From Sphagnum compactum (taxonomy: Eukaryota; Bryophyta; Sphagnopsida; Sphagnales), in contig OZ234494.1 of the NCBI GenBank assembly GCA_965153455.1, positions 3,844,001 through 3,908,000 of the forward strand: a DNA stretch of 64,000 nt, in the 5' to 3' direction. The position numbers and the translations under genes were made by a program. Below the pieces are notes generated by a model. That model had not been told where the DNA came from, did no database searches, and was given only the letters and a program-made list of their open reading frames with translations. Positions within the stretch are counted from its first letter, which is position 1; each line of letters begins with the position of its first letter. This document shows positions 12,729 through 22,999 of this stretch, one piece after another.

Positions 12729-15700
12729 GTGCACGGGGACCAGAGAGACCTATGCATGGTATTATGGAACATGCACGGGGGTGGCGTAAATAAACTGAAA
12801 ATGGGGGTGCAAATACTAGAGTTGTTTCAGGATGCTGACCTTGTTTTATTAATCGAAACCTGGCACTTCCCAAGCCAACATTTGCCACATGTTGAAGGGT
12901 TTGACTCACTTGCGGTAACGCGCACTGTGCAGCTGGGAAGAAAAAAAGCGATAAAACATAGGGGGGGTTGCTGCTTACTTTCGCAGCCACCTCAGCCCAA
13001 ACCTGTCACAGTGGAAGGAAGGAAGCCACGATTTTTAACTATGGCTACGGGTCAGCAGGGGTGCTACCCCTAACTTGTTTGTCTACGTGGTGTATGCTGC
13101 CCTTCTTGGCTCTAAACACGAGAGCGAATCCTTGTTCCAAAACCTGGCAGCAGATATTGTTGAAGTTCAAACTTTAGGGGGCATAATACTATTGGGAGGG
13201 GATTTTAATGTGCGTACTGCAGCGTAACCAGATACCATTGACACTAGCGACCTTTGTGAAATGTTACAAGCGCCTGAGTTCACTGACACTAAGCAACCAG
13301 CATTGTGGCTAAGTGACGGAATCGTGACGCCAGTGTTGGCGGCTGGGGCCGCGAACTCTTGGACCTATGTTGTGACACTGGGTTGTTCATCCTCAATGAC
13401 CGGACACCTGGTGACGAATTAGGGGAGTTCATTTGCTTGGCAAATGGGGGGCGTAGCACTGTCGATTATATTGTTGGCTCACCTGCAATTTGGCAAGTTC
13501 CTACACACCTCGAGGTGATAACAAATGACACCCACTATTGCGCGATGGGGGGAGACTCTGACCAAAGGCTGTTACGCCTACGGTTGAGCATCGATTGTAG
13601 CTTTGTTGAGCCACAACATACAATTGTAACAAAAAAAATTCTTACCTAGGTTCAAATACGATAAATCAAAAGATGAAGAATATCAATTTGCCCTAATTGC
13701 GAGTTTTGGAAACCTGTGGGTTATTGACTCAATTGGGCATCTAGGGGCAGACAAGTTACCTGACCTACTGCAGCAGTGCGTGGGTGCTGCAGGAGAGCCT
13801 ATTTTTGGCAACAAGCCTTCGAGAGGAAATTACAGAAAGAGACACTGCCATAAACCCTGGTTTGACGTTGACTGCCGTATAGCGAAACGTGAGCTGAGGC
13901 TCTGGCTGAAAGCCAACCCCGATTCGCACACCACTAAACATCAAGAAAGTAAACTTAAAAGTTTATTAAAAAGGAAAAAAAAAATTTGGGAAACTGTAAG
14001 AGCTCAACATATGTGTACACTTGCCAAGGTGGATGCACTCTCGTTTTGGAAAAAGTACCGGCCAAAGGCACCTGTTGTGGACAAAATCAGTGCAGATACG
14101 CTTTCGGAAGGCTTCCACGGGCTAGTTGGCCAGTCTCCGCCACCCATACAGCTGTGAATTGATCACTCGGCTCAAGTGACGGAACCTCCACCTAGCCACA
14201 CCCTGAACACAGATATCACACATGCTGAGCTGCTTTAGGCGCTAAAAAAGCTACAAAAGAATAAGGCTGTTGGTTTGGATGGTATGAAAGCTGAATTCAT
14301 TTTGGATGCGGGAGAGTTGATACACATGCCACTATTGATAGCGTTTGATTGCTTTCTGGCAAAAGGCTTTCCAGAAACCCTTTCCACTAGGGTGGTCCAC
14401 GTGCTCTTTAAAGGGGGCAATGCCTCCGAATTTGACAACTACAAGGGGATAACTATTGGGCCTATCCTAGCAAGCTGTTCACTATGATCCTTAACAAAAG
14501 GCTGAGCGAGTGGGCTGAACAACATGGGCTACGTGCCAAGGGTCAAGTTGGGTTTCGCAAATATTACCACACTACTAACCAACTCTTCATACTGCGAACT
14601 CTGATAGAACATAGCAAAGCAAAAAAAAACCACTCTATTGTTACTTTGTGGACTTCAAAAAGGCGTTTGATATTGTGTCGCGTGAAATGTTGTGGGAGGT
14701 GTTGGCTAGCCTCAGGGTGGAGGGACGCTTATTGCGATGCCTGCAGGCGATGTATGCCAAGGATACCGTACGCATCAACCACCCAAGCAAGGGTGTCACC
14801 TCCAGCTTTAGGTGCTAGCAAGGTGTGAAACAAGGTTGCCCTCTCGGCCCCCTACTATTTGGGCTATATTTGGATGCCCTGGAGGGGCACTTGGACGACA
14901 AAGAGTGTGATGCACCGGCCATAATAGATGTGCACATATGGCTGTTGTTTTTTACAGATGACCTTGCTTTAATGTCGGAGTCAGAAATGGGACTGTAGCA
15001 ACAGTTAGACGCGCTCCAGCAGTTCTGTGCTAAATGTGGACTTACAGTGAACGTGAAAAAAACAAAAGTCATGGTGTTCAACTCTATTGACCCATGCCAA
15101 GAGTTTGTGTTTAAAGGTGATGTTATTGAGCGTGTGCAGACCTTCAAATACCTAGGGATCCTGCTCGAGACCACCCCAAACCTAGACAGTGCAATGGAAC
15201 ATCTAGCAGCCGCCAGTAGGCGCTCGCTGTTCGCATTGAATCGCCGCTGTGCAGAGCTACATATTATGGACGTCTAATTACGCTATGACCTCTTCAACAC
15301 ATTGGTGCGTTCCATAACAAGCTATGCCTGTGAGGTTTAGGTGGATTCCAAGAAAATAGAGGCTATTAAAGTAGTGTACTGAGGGTTCCTCAAGTCCTTG
15401 CTCGGGGTGCGAAAAACAACTAGCACGTCCATCGTGCTGGCAGAATTTGGCAAATTCCCCTTAGAACACTTTGAATGGGGACAAGTGCTGTTATACTATA
15501 ACCGTGTGAACACGATCACTAAAGACCGCATCTTGGGAAAGGCATGGGAAGCCCAGCTTGCTATGCTTGCTGTGGGAAAGAAATGTTGGGCTAGATCCGT
15601 GAAAAAATGGTTACTCAAGAATTAACCCCAGGAGGTGGTAGGTTTTTTGCCTCTGGTTCAACCGTCACTGGAAACGACGCCTAAGCTTGCAACAACCCGT

Positions 15701-16488
15701 GTGCTCCAGGCGAGGACTGCTCAATTGCCGCTGGGAACGGCGCCTAAGCTTGCAACGACCCATGCGCTTCAGGCGAGGACTGTTCAACCGCCGCTGGGAA
15801 TGACTCTTGGGACAACGCACATACATCCGACCCGTCTAGCAGGGGTGAGAGGCTGGGCAAAGAACCAAGTATTTTGGTGCACGCGCACAACGTACGGCTG
15901 GGAGTTCAAATGGCTAAGCTGGCCACGTTACAACTAGTGCAGCCGGTTGGTGCTAAATCTACGACAAGAGGCCCAACCAATCAGGAGGCTAAGGCCCCAC
16001 CCCCTCTAGGTTTTACCCACACAATATTGAGTGTAAAAAGGGTGAAGGATAATATGCGGTTGGCTTTCATTGAAAAGTTTTTTACCAACCGCAAGATCGG
16101 GACCAACATGTAGACAAAATACTTGCGTTTCAAGGGTATGTCATACGAGAGCAAAAGCTACTTGTGTGACATCGGCTGTGTTTAGTTATGGAAAACTTTA
16201 GCCCGGTTTTGGTGTGGCAACACGTAGCTTGAGGTAGTGCTAGGTGCGTGGAAAGGCGTGCCATACGTAAAGAGACTTTGTCGAGGCGCGATTTGGGGAA
16301 GGTTGAGGATGAAGAGCATTTGCTTCTTGTTTGTCCAAATACAGAAAAAGTTAAAGGAACGCTTTTGTTCGGCCCTGCCTCTCACCCACACTAGCACTCT
16401 TGCTGAGTTCATGCAGACTACGAACACGATCGCCCTGGCCAAGTTTGTGGCATGCTGCCAATACCAAAGGACAATCTGTCCTCCATGA
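12729..16488 (+). pseudogene. LINE ORF2 remnant (endonuclease + reverse transcriptase)
   Basis: Endonuclease pieces: NMHGGGVNK, catalytic-Glu motif LIETWH, GGDFNV, TVDYIVGS, and GGDSDQRLLRL where a SDH triad member is expected (His read as Gln, codon 13563-13565). Linker: WFDVDCRIAKREL. Reverse transcriptase: NKAVGLDGMKAEF, AKGQVGFRK, FVDFKKAFD (about 14644), QGVKQGCPLGPLLFGLYLD and the catalytic FFTDDLAL (about 14950). C-terminal: LGKVEDEEHLLLVCPNTEK, then QYQRTICPP before the stop. Frame changes occur near 12961 (G run), 13350, 13635 (A run), 14468 and 14630 (A run), and again downstream. In the RT frame, stops lie at 14816, 14996, 15275, 15338, 15380 and 15623. Confidence 0.85.
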
Positions 16489-16561
16489 TCTACCTTTCGT
16501 CTAATGGACTTTCTGGTCCCAAACAGAGGTAAAATTGTAAACAGTAAACAGATAAACAGTT

Positions 16562-16785
16562 TTCACTTTTCCATTCTACAATACAAATTCCATGTCAGAA
16601 TGTGCTTATCAATTCCACAGAAAAAAGTGCTTGTCCTTTTAGGGCATGAGGGCGGCGCCCGCAACTCCTCTTTGCTTTTGTACCTCGTCGCTAGTCTCTT
16701 TCGCGGAGAGGAGGAATCCCTTCTCAATAGCGACGAAGAAGCGCCGCTCGCGCGTTTCTTCTTTCGATCATTTCTCACAGTCGCG
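16562..16785 (+). promoter_or_regulatory. RPL41 proximal promoter and 5' leader
   Basis: Short region between the LINE tail and the RPL41 start codon. It turns GC-rich near 16645 (GGGCGGCGCCCGC) and contains pyrimidine-rich stretches such as CTCCTCTTTGCTTTTG, which suit a ribosomal-protein leader. No clear TATA box was identified. Transcription start is inferred, not seen. Confidence 0.5.
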
Positions 16786-17329
16786 ATGAGGGCCAAGGTA
16801 TGTGATTTCTTTCTTCGCTGGTTCTTATGGTCTCTTGCGGTTCATTGTCACGTTTTAAAAGGCTTGTTTTAATTGTTTGCTTTGTTTTGCACATGATATC
16901 GTACCACCTTCGCCAGGTGGCCTCAGTTCCTGACTCTCGGCGGCGGAGTTCGTAGTTTTAAGCAGAAGTTGTTTAGGAGGGAAAGAAGCTTCGACCACTG
17001 TCGTTTTGTTCTGTTTTTTTGCTTCTGTTTTCTTCTCGTTTTTGTTTTATTTTCCTTGCGGACTTGGAGTGTTGTTGAACAGAAACAATATATTTCAGTT
17101 TTCTGATTCTGCATAATTTGAGTCTTCTGATTGTGCCAACCTTGTGTATTTCATTCTTTCTGATTTGTGCCAATAACCATTGAACATTTAAAATATGAGC
17201 TAAAACCATGTGCATATATATGTGTGTGTGTGCGCGTGTTCCTTTTGTGATTTTTTCCAACAGTGGAAGAAGAAACGAATGAGGCGTTTGAAGAGGAAGC
17301 GCAGGAAAATGAGGCAGAGATCTAAATAG
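16786..17329 (+). CDS. RPL41: 60S ribosomal protein eL41 (RPL41)
   Basis: Two exons encode the 25-residue, Arg/Lys-rich ribosomal protein eL41. Exon 1 is 16786-16797 (MRAK), followed by a GT-AG intron of 466 bp (16798-17263). Exon 2 is 17264-17329, beginning WKKKRMRRLKRKRRKMR and ending SK before TAG. Length and sequence match the near-universally conserved eL41, the smallest eukaryotic ribosomal protein, located at the 60S/40S interface. The gene is too short for ordinary ORF finding; the splice after four codons is how plant RPL41 genes are usually built. A decayed LINE ends about 225 bp before the start codon, so the promoter is compact or has been displaced. Confidence 0.97.
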
Positions 17330-18396
17330 GCCTCTCTCATGATGCATGCATGCAACAGAGACGCTCGCAAAGACCTTTGTCCTATTAGATTTTATGTAAC
17401 TAAGGCATGTTCCAAGGTTTCTTACTTCTGTTGGGAGCATGATTGTAATCTAATGGGGCCAGTCTAAATTTCTTGTCAAGGAAATGGCTGGGGTTGTTGC
17501 AGACTTCCCAAATCATACCTCTTAATCAAGAACCGTCATCAGGGTTTGGGTTAGCAAGCAACCATGAATTTGTCGATTTGATTAATGACAAACTGTGCAT
17601 GAGGATTCTTGGCTTCTGTATGTCCAACTTGTCTCTTTTGTGTGTCCCTTGTGTCAACTTAAGTTCACTGAGCATGAAGGATGAAGAAGGGTGTTAGTGC
17701 ATATTCATACATGATGCACATATATGTATATACCTACATATGTCTATGAATTCTTTTCTGAATAGTGTCCTGCTATTTCTTATTTGAGCATGAAAAACTA
17801 TGCTCAGTTAATCACCTTATTTACAATGTTGATCTACTACAAACCAATCTGCACTGATTCAACAGCGGAAATTATGTTGAGCAATGGTTTATTGTGAAGG
17901 AAATCTTACTTGGTGCTATCTGTTTGAAATTCTTTGGCTGAATCTCAGGCTACTCCACAACAGCGTCACCTCTGGAGGAAGTAACCATTTCTCCAGCACA
18001 AGGCCCAAAAGGTTCAAGAAACTTATAATTGTGAGGTCTGAAGAAGTAGAGATGGTTCGGACACTTGAAATGACCTTAAATGTTTGTGTCATGATGAAAC
18101 ACTCTTGACAAGAAAATAATACAGCAGTGGACTATTGTCTTGTTGAATCTTCTGGTGGGCTGGTAAAACTCCTTATTGGGTGTGCCCAAAAAGGTCCATG
18201 CAGATGATGTGAAAGTCTCTTTTCAAACATTCAGCACTGCTATGCTATGTACTACTAGCAGAGACAGCTGAAGATCAATAACACAACTATGTACAGAACT
18301 AAGACCTGATTTGCAATAGCTTTGCAGAACAACAAAGGTAAAATGTGAAGGCAACACGGTTTCTTTCAACAACCCTTGTTGTGATCAGTATTTAAC
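17330..18396. other. Convergent 3' intergenic region
   Basis: Between the 3' ends of RPL41 (plus) and the UBA/CUE gene (minus). It must hold both 3' UTRs. Short frames here have no recognisable domain. Confidence 0.6.
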
Positions 18397-21364
18397 CTAC
18401 AAGCTAACAAGATGAGCTAGTGATTGTTCAAAGTCTATATCAGACTTGACCAGAGCTGCAGCCACTGCATCTGGCTGGAATCCCATCTCCCGTAACCTGT
18501 CATAAGATGGACAAAAGTCCAGCACCTGCACTCATCCATCAACACATCCACATTCCCAGAACTTTATCATTCCTCTCTCAGCTGTCTACAACTCAAACCT
18601 TAGTCAGGTTTTCCAACCCAATCTGTTTTGTATTGTGCCTCCCTTCAAGTGGCATTCAGATATAAATGGATTCATTAGGCTGTCCTTGGAGATAATAGAG
18701 AGAAAAATTAACCAGGTCACAAGAACTATGACCAAAAATAAGCACCTCAAGGACAAGGTCCATGTCCTCCTGTAAACCAGCAAAAAGCAAGTCCATGATG
18801 CACAAGCAGGGAAATCAAGATGAAAGAACAAAGCAAGCCCTATCAGTATCCAAATTCCAGTGACAAGAGGAAAGAGGAACTGGTATATATGGGCAATTTT
18901 TCGGAATCTATCTTATGGTCATCCCGTGACAATTCCACAAACAGTTCACACTTACCTCATTTTCAATCCTAACTACGTCACTCCATACCCCTACCCACCA
19001 ACATGGATATGACAAGGCAAATTAACACATGCATTTTCATGTCCACAATATTTATATTGATTCAAATTAAATTAAATATGAGATTGTCATAAATAATGAT
19101 GAACTATTGTAAACAAAATGGGAACTTAAGAAAAGGAAAAAAAATAGTTGATCCTCACTGGTAGTGCAAAGTACCACAAAGCCCACGTGAATATACTACT
19201 GAGGGATTTTATGTGGAAATAACTTCCAACAGCAGATATATCCCACCTACCATGGTAGGTAATAGAGGCAGCGAGGGGTCCTATGATTTGGTGGGGAAGG
19301 GGAGTGAACATACAATGTATATGTAGTGGATCTCACAAGACATAGCTTCAGACATGGAAGCATGACAGATTGAGGTGCAGGAGTAAGTCCATGTAAAGTT
19401 GGTCTGCTTCTGCTAGGAATTTTTTAGGCACTACTTAAGATCTGATCCTCTTCATGTCCACACAGCAGACTCCAATCTACTTGGATCTGCTTATTGCTCA
19501 ATGGCAGGAATCCTAACTTGACTTTCCCAGTCTGGATATGTATGATTTTATGTGAGCATTTGTAATCCACCACAAGAAATGGGAAACATATTGTGTCTCC
19601 ATTTCCTCTGCTTGTTCCTGAATTTCTTGTCCATTAGTTTAGATCCCATTCCCACAGGATCCAACTCGAAAAATCTGTTGTACCATAATCAACTGCTGTA
19701 TTTCCAACAGATATGATCAACATGTTTCTGGTTTAAGTCACCCTGCATGACTGTGCATGCTGGATTCTATACCAATTTTTACTTATGGGCATCTGAGCAC
19801 AGAGAAGAAAGAAGAAGTTTAGTCAATAGTGTTCTCACAGCAGTAGACATAGCACCAGATTCATAAATGCCATCCCCAGAAAGACAGAGAAAGAGAGAAA
19901 CCCCAACCTTGTTCTGAACATCTCCTAACGTTCTGATAGCCATCACCACTGCCTCCTTGTTAAGACCCATTGCAATATACTTGCCACCAGCAGGGTCATC
20001 AACCTGTACAGATGGTTTCCAGCCCAAATAGCACTGTCTGAGCAACAAAGCAACAAAAGAGTGATCCAAGGAATCTCCGAAAGCCATATAACATGCACTT
20101 ATACATTGTGGTGAGTTGACACCTTGGCTTACCTGATCTGAAACACAAGAACGAATCACCTGTACACCCTTGTTGTAAGCCATATTTGCTTAAAGAGCTT
20201 CACAGTTATCTAGTGCCATTCTTTCAGCTGACAAGCATTCTGGTTTTCAAAGAAGATGTCAAGTCCAAAATTCTGCTGTCAAAGCTCTGAGAAAGAGTAT
20301 TATTTTGTTGCAGAAAGAATAATATCCAAGACCAAGGAGGGTACACAGAAAATTATAATTTTACCTCTGCAAGGCTTGCACTTGCACCATTGGCCAGCCG
20401 GGAGTGATCTGCACGGATTCTACTGTACGATGGTTGTTGCCCTGGGCTTTCAGCTTCAGCTAAAATGCAGCGTTCTAGGTCAAAATCAAACTGGAACAGG
20501 CTCCTTGGCACCTCGCCACCTTGAGGCAATAATTGAACCTGTGATATCATATGTGACAACACTGACATAGATGTGAACAAGAGGAAGGAAATATACATGT
20601 TGCACATCTATACAACATTGCCACCAGACAGACAACATCCATGCTATTCCATTTGCACATAAGAGAGGCATTGAGCAAGGTTTCCATAAGGATGCAAAAG
20701 GTTAATAAAAACCACATACATACCGGTGGAGCAACTCGATAAATAGGTTTGATAGTTACTTTGATGCCTGTTCCTGCTGCTTATGTTGCAAACCCCCCAC
20801 CCCCCCCCCCCCCGCCCCCCACACATGTTATACCAAACCCCCTGTGAGCAAGCAAGACAACAGATCTAGAAAGCGAAGGGATGAGATGAGATGACAGTAG
20901 CAGGCAGCAGCAGGGGCACAGCTGTGACCGATTCCATGAGGATAACAGTGCAATAGGTTTATAGTCTACCATGACAAACAGTTCTCATGGTAATATTGAC
21001 GTGACGAACATCTCTCAGCTTCCGTCTTCCCTTCCTCCCAACCGATTTCACAAAACCGCGACAACGACGACATCGCCGAAAACAAGACTTGTTGGAAGCA
21101 ACAGCTGCAAAAGAGGGAAGGAAAAGGAAGTGGTAAGAGAAGGAAAAAGAAAACGAAAAACTTACATGAGGAAGAGGAGGAGGTGGCGATCGTGGGAGGA
21201 GGCGGCGGTCGATTCACAGACGGGCCAACAGGTTGCGCGATACGGGGGTACAAGGAAGAAGAGCTATTGTTGGACTGCAGACGATTATACCTCGCAGCGT
21301 CATAGCCACTACTACTTGATTGCGACCTACTCTGCCCTCCTCCTTTCCGATAATCATACTCCAT
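18397..21364 (-). CDS. UBA/CUE-domain protein (Arabidopsis At5g32440-like)
   Basis: Five exons join in frame: 21364 to about 21170, 20779 (or 20776)-20724, 20538-20365, 20003-19908 and 18525-18397 (stop TAG 18397-18399), about 215 residues. The N-terminus MEYDYRKGGGQSR leads a Ser/Pro-rich disordered stretch ending in PPPPPTIATSSSSS. Then come IKVTIKPIYRVAPP and LLPQGGEVPRSLFQFDF, the conserved core of this plant family. A C-terminal helical domain with KYIAMGLNKEAV and YDRLREMGFQPDAVAAAL has the MGF loop of UBA/CUE ubiquitin-binding folds. Ubiquitin binding is inferred from the domain; the cellular role is unknown. Intron 4 is long (about 1.4 kb). Intron 1 has an abnormal 3' end (poly-G tract and NAGNAG acceptor). 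Confidence 0.88.
20793..20820. repeat. Poly-C/poly-G tract inside intron 1 of the UBA/CUE gene
   Basis: Plus strand: six C, A, fourteen C, G, six C. On the sense (minus) strand this is a G tract ending about 13 nt before the intron's AAGCAG acceptor, with TTTGCAACAT between. Homopolymer length may be a sequencing estimate. Confidence 0.85.
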
Positions 21365-21740
21365 AACTAATTCTCCGTTCTCTTTTCCTCCTCCTGCTAC
21401 TTCTTCTTCTCCTCCTCCTCGTCCTTCTCCTGTCTAGCTTTCCGAAAGCCCTTCTCCTTCTTCAACAACCTTCCCGGCAATCCATGAAAGAAATAAATTA
21501 GAAGAATTTCTCTTCAACTTCAGACCCTTCGTTGCTCCAATTCCTTGTTCTTCTCCAATTTTCTTTGCAGCGACAACAATTCCTGGCCCTCCTCAATCGC
21601 TCGATCGTGCGCGCGCTCGCGAGACAACTCTTCTCTCTCTCTCTCTCTCTCTCGCCCTCTCCTCGGCGCCAACGAGGAAGCTTTCAGCGAGAGTCGTAGT
21701 TCCAAGCAACAGGACACGGTCCCGCGTTTTGGTCACATTT
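21365..21740 (-). promoter_or_regulatory. Leader/promoter of the UBA/CUE gene with (GA)n tract
   Basis: The minus (sense) strand upstream of the ATG at 21364 is purine-rich, with GGAGGAGGAG runs near 21385-21425. It carries about ten GA repeats at roughly 21632-21654. GA/CT microsatellites are common in plant core promoters and leaders. No TATA box was assigned. Confidence 0.5.
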
Positions 21741-22600
21741 AGCCAGTTTGCTCAATTATTTTTGATAAATCGCCATATTTCTTTGCTCGGTTCTAGCATG
21801 TAGCCAAAAAAATTTATTATTATTATTATTATGTTGTATTTCGAGTTTAATTTGCATGTTATAAACCAAAAAAAAATTCCCACATGACGTGATTATTTTT
21901 CGATTACATATTATATATTCCCATGGTTCATATTTATTTTCTTCTTTGTCTTGTTGAGATAATGCATAATTTCTTTGCTGTTTTTTTTATTAAAAACATT
22001 GCAGCCCATAAAACAAAAATGAGATTATTTTGTTCAAAAGATTGCTAGATTTCAAATTATGACAATATTAAAATTTTCATAAATTGAATTTTTTTACCAC
22101 TAATGAGTTTTGTATCTTTTCCATGAATGAAAAACACTTTTACATATTCATCTTAGCAAATCCATAATAACTTATGTTTCATGTTTGAAGCTATGTTTTA
22201 TTTTGCCATGTTAAAATTCAAATTCCCCCATATGACTAAGTATTTTTGTTTACATATTTCTATGTTTTCATTATTGAGCCTTTGAGGTAGGTAGTGCTTG
22301 TTTTCTTAATTTTGTGATGTAGATGAGGTGTTTATACTCCATAAGCTAAAAAGAAAAAGTTTTAAACATCCTTATATATTTGTAGCTACCACCTTGAACC
22401 ATGTACATAAATCTGTGTGACATTTTGAAAATATTTTAATTATTTAAAAAAAATTTGGGGATTTTTTGGTTCAAAAAAGTCCTTGAATTTGTGACCAAAT
22501 TTTTTGAAACAATCACACAAAAAAAAGGGTTTAAGGTTGGGTTTAGGGTTTAGTAAGGGGCTGCTTTGAGGAGTTGGTTTTTTTAAGAGAAGAAGCATGT
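21740..22600. other. AT-rich intergenic DNA
   Basis: AT-rich DNA with an (ATT)n microsatellite near 21814-21832 and a short telomere-like TTTAGGGTTTAG at 22542-22553. No gene seen. Confidence 0.6.
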
Positions 22601-22941
22601 CGATCACCTTTCTATAGGTGCTTCAAGGATGTTAGTGTCATTGGTATGATATTACATATAGTAAAGGACGTCGGGATGAAAAATAAAGTTTCTCCTGAAT
22701 CTGTCCCATCGTCCATCTGTCCATCCGTCTGATCGTCCATGCGAATCAACGCCCTGAAAGCTCCAAGGTTATCGACTGCACACCATCCCTTTACTGAGTC
22801 TGACGCTGCAGCTTTCTGCCCACCAAGAATGGGAAGGAAATAAACCAGGAATGACCTTCCATCCATGTCCCTATTTAGATACATCATCATCCTCCTAGTG
22901 GGTCCCTTTGCCGGTGCCCCAAGTACCTCAAACATTAGGTA

Positions 22942-22995
22942 AGGTCACCCATCCAAATACTATTCTAGTTGAAATGGGCTTAATTTTGGAGTTCT
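22942..22995 (-). repeat. 5S rRNA-like fragment (5S-derived retroelement or pseudogene)
   Basis: On the minus strand 54 bp align without gaps to the middle/3' part of plant 5S rRNA: AGAACTCC, then AATTAAGC where AGTTAAGC (box A) is expected, then GGATGGGTGACCT (box C) intact. About two thirds of the bases agree by eye. The usual 5S 5' end does not follow directly, but GGATGTGATCATGC, close to the 5S start, occurs at 23183-23170, about 175 bp further out. 5S-like segments occur in LTRs of Cassandra-type elements and in SINE3 elements. No LTR boundary was found, so the class is open. Confidence 0.6.
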
Positions 22996-22999
22996 TTGT

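Larger units (their letters stand above)
12030..16560 (+). mobile_element. Decayed L1-type LINE retrotransposon
   Basis: GC-rich block in AT-rich surroundings, with the order ORF1 - endonuclease - reverse transcriptase - C-terminal region typical of L1-like LINEs. Both ORFs are broken by stops and frameshifts. After the last ORF2 residues (16488) there is a short tail of TAAACAG repeats at about 16535-16560, a plausible 3' end. The 5' boundary is uncertain; recognisable coding begins near 12085-12111. I could not identify flanking target duplications. No long terminal repeats are seen. The element is certainly immobile by itself. Confidence 0.85.

Noticed and set aside
12302-12793. Plus-strand frame of 163 codons, Arg/Gly/His-rich
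   Set aside because: It is an out-of-frame shadow of the GC-rich LINE ORF1 remnant.
20971-21366. Plus-strand frame of 131 codons
   Set aside because: Antisense to exon 1 and the first intron of the UBA/CUE gene, whose minus-strand product is conserved.
22612-22935. Minus-strand frame of 107 codons next to the 5S-like fragment
   Set aside because: No recognised motif; the DDQTDGQMDDGTD part comes from a short CCATC-type repeat. It may be element filler rather than a gene.
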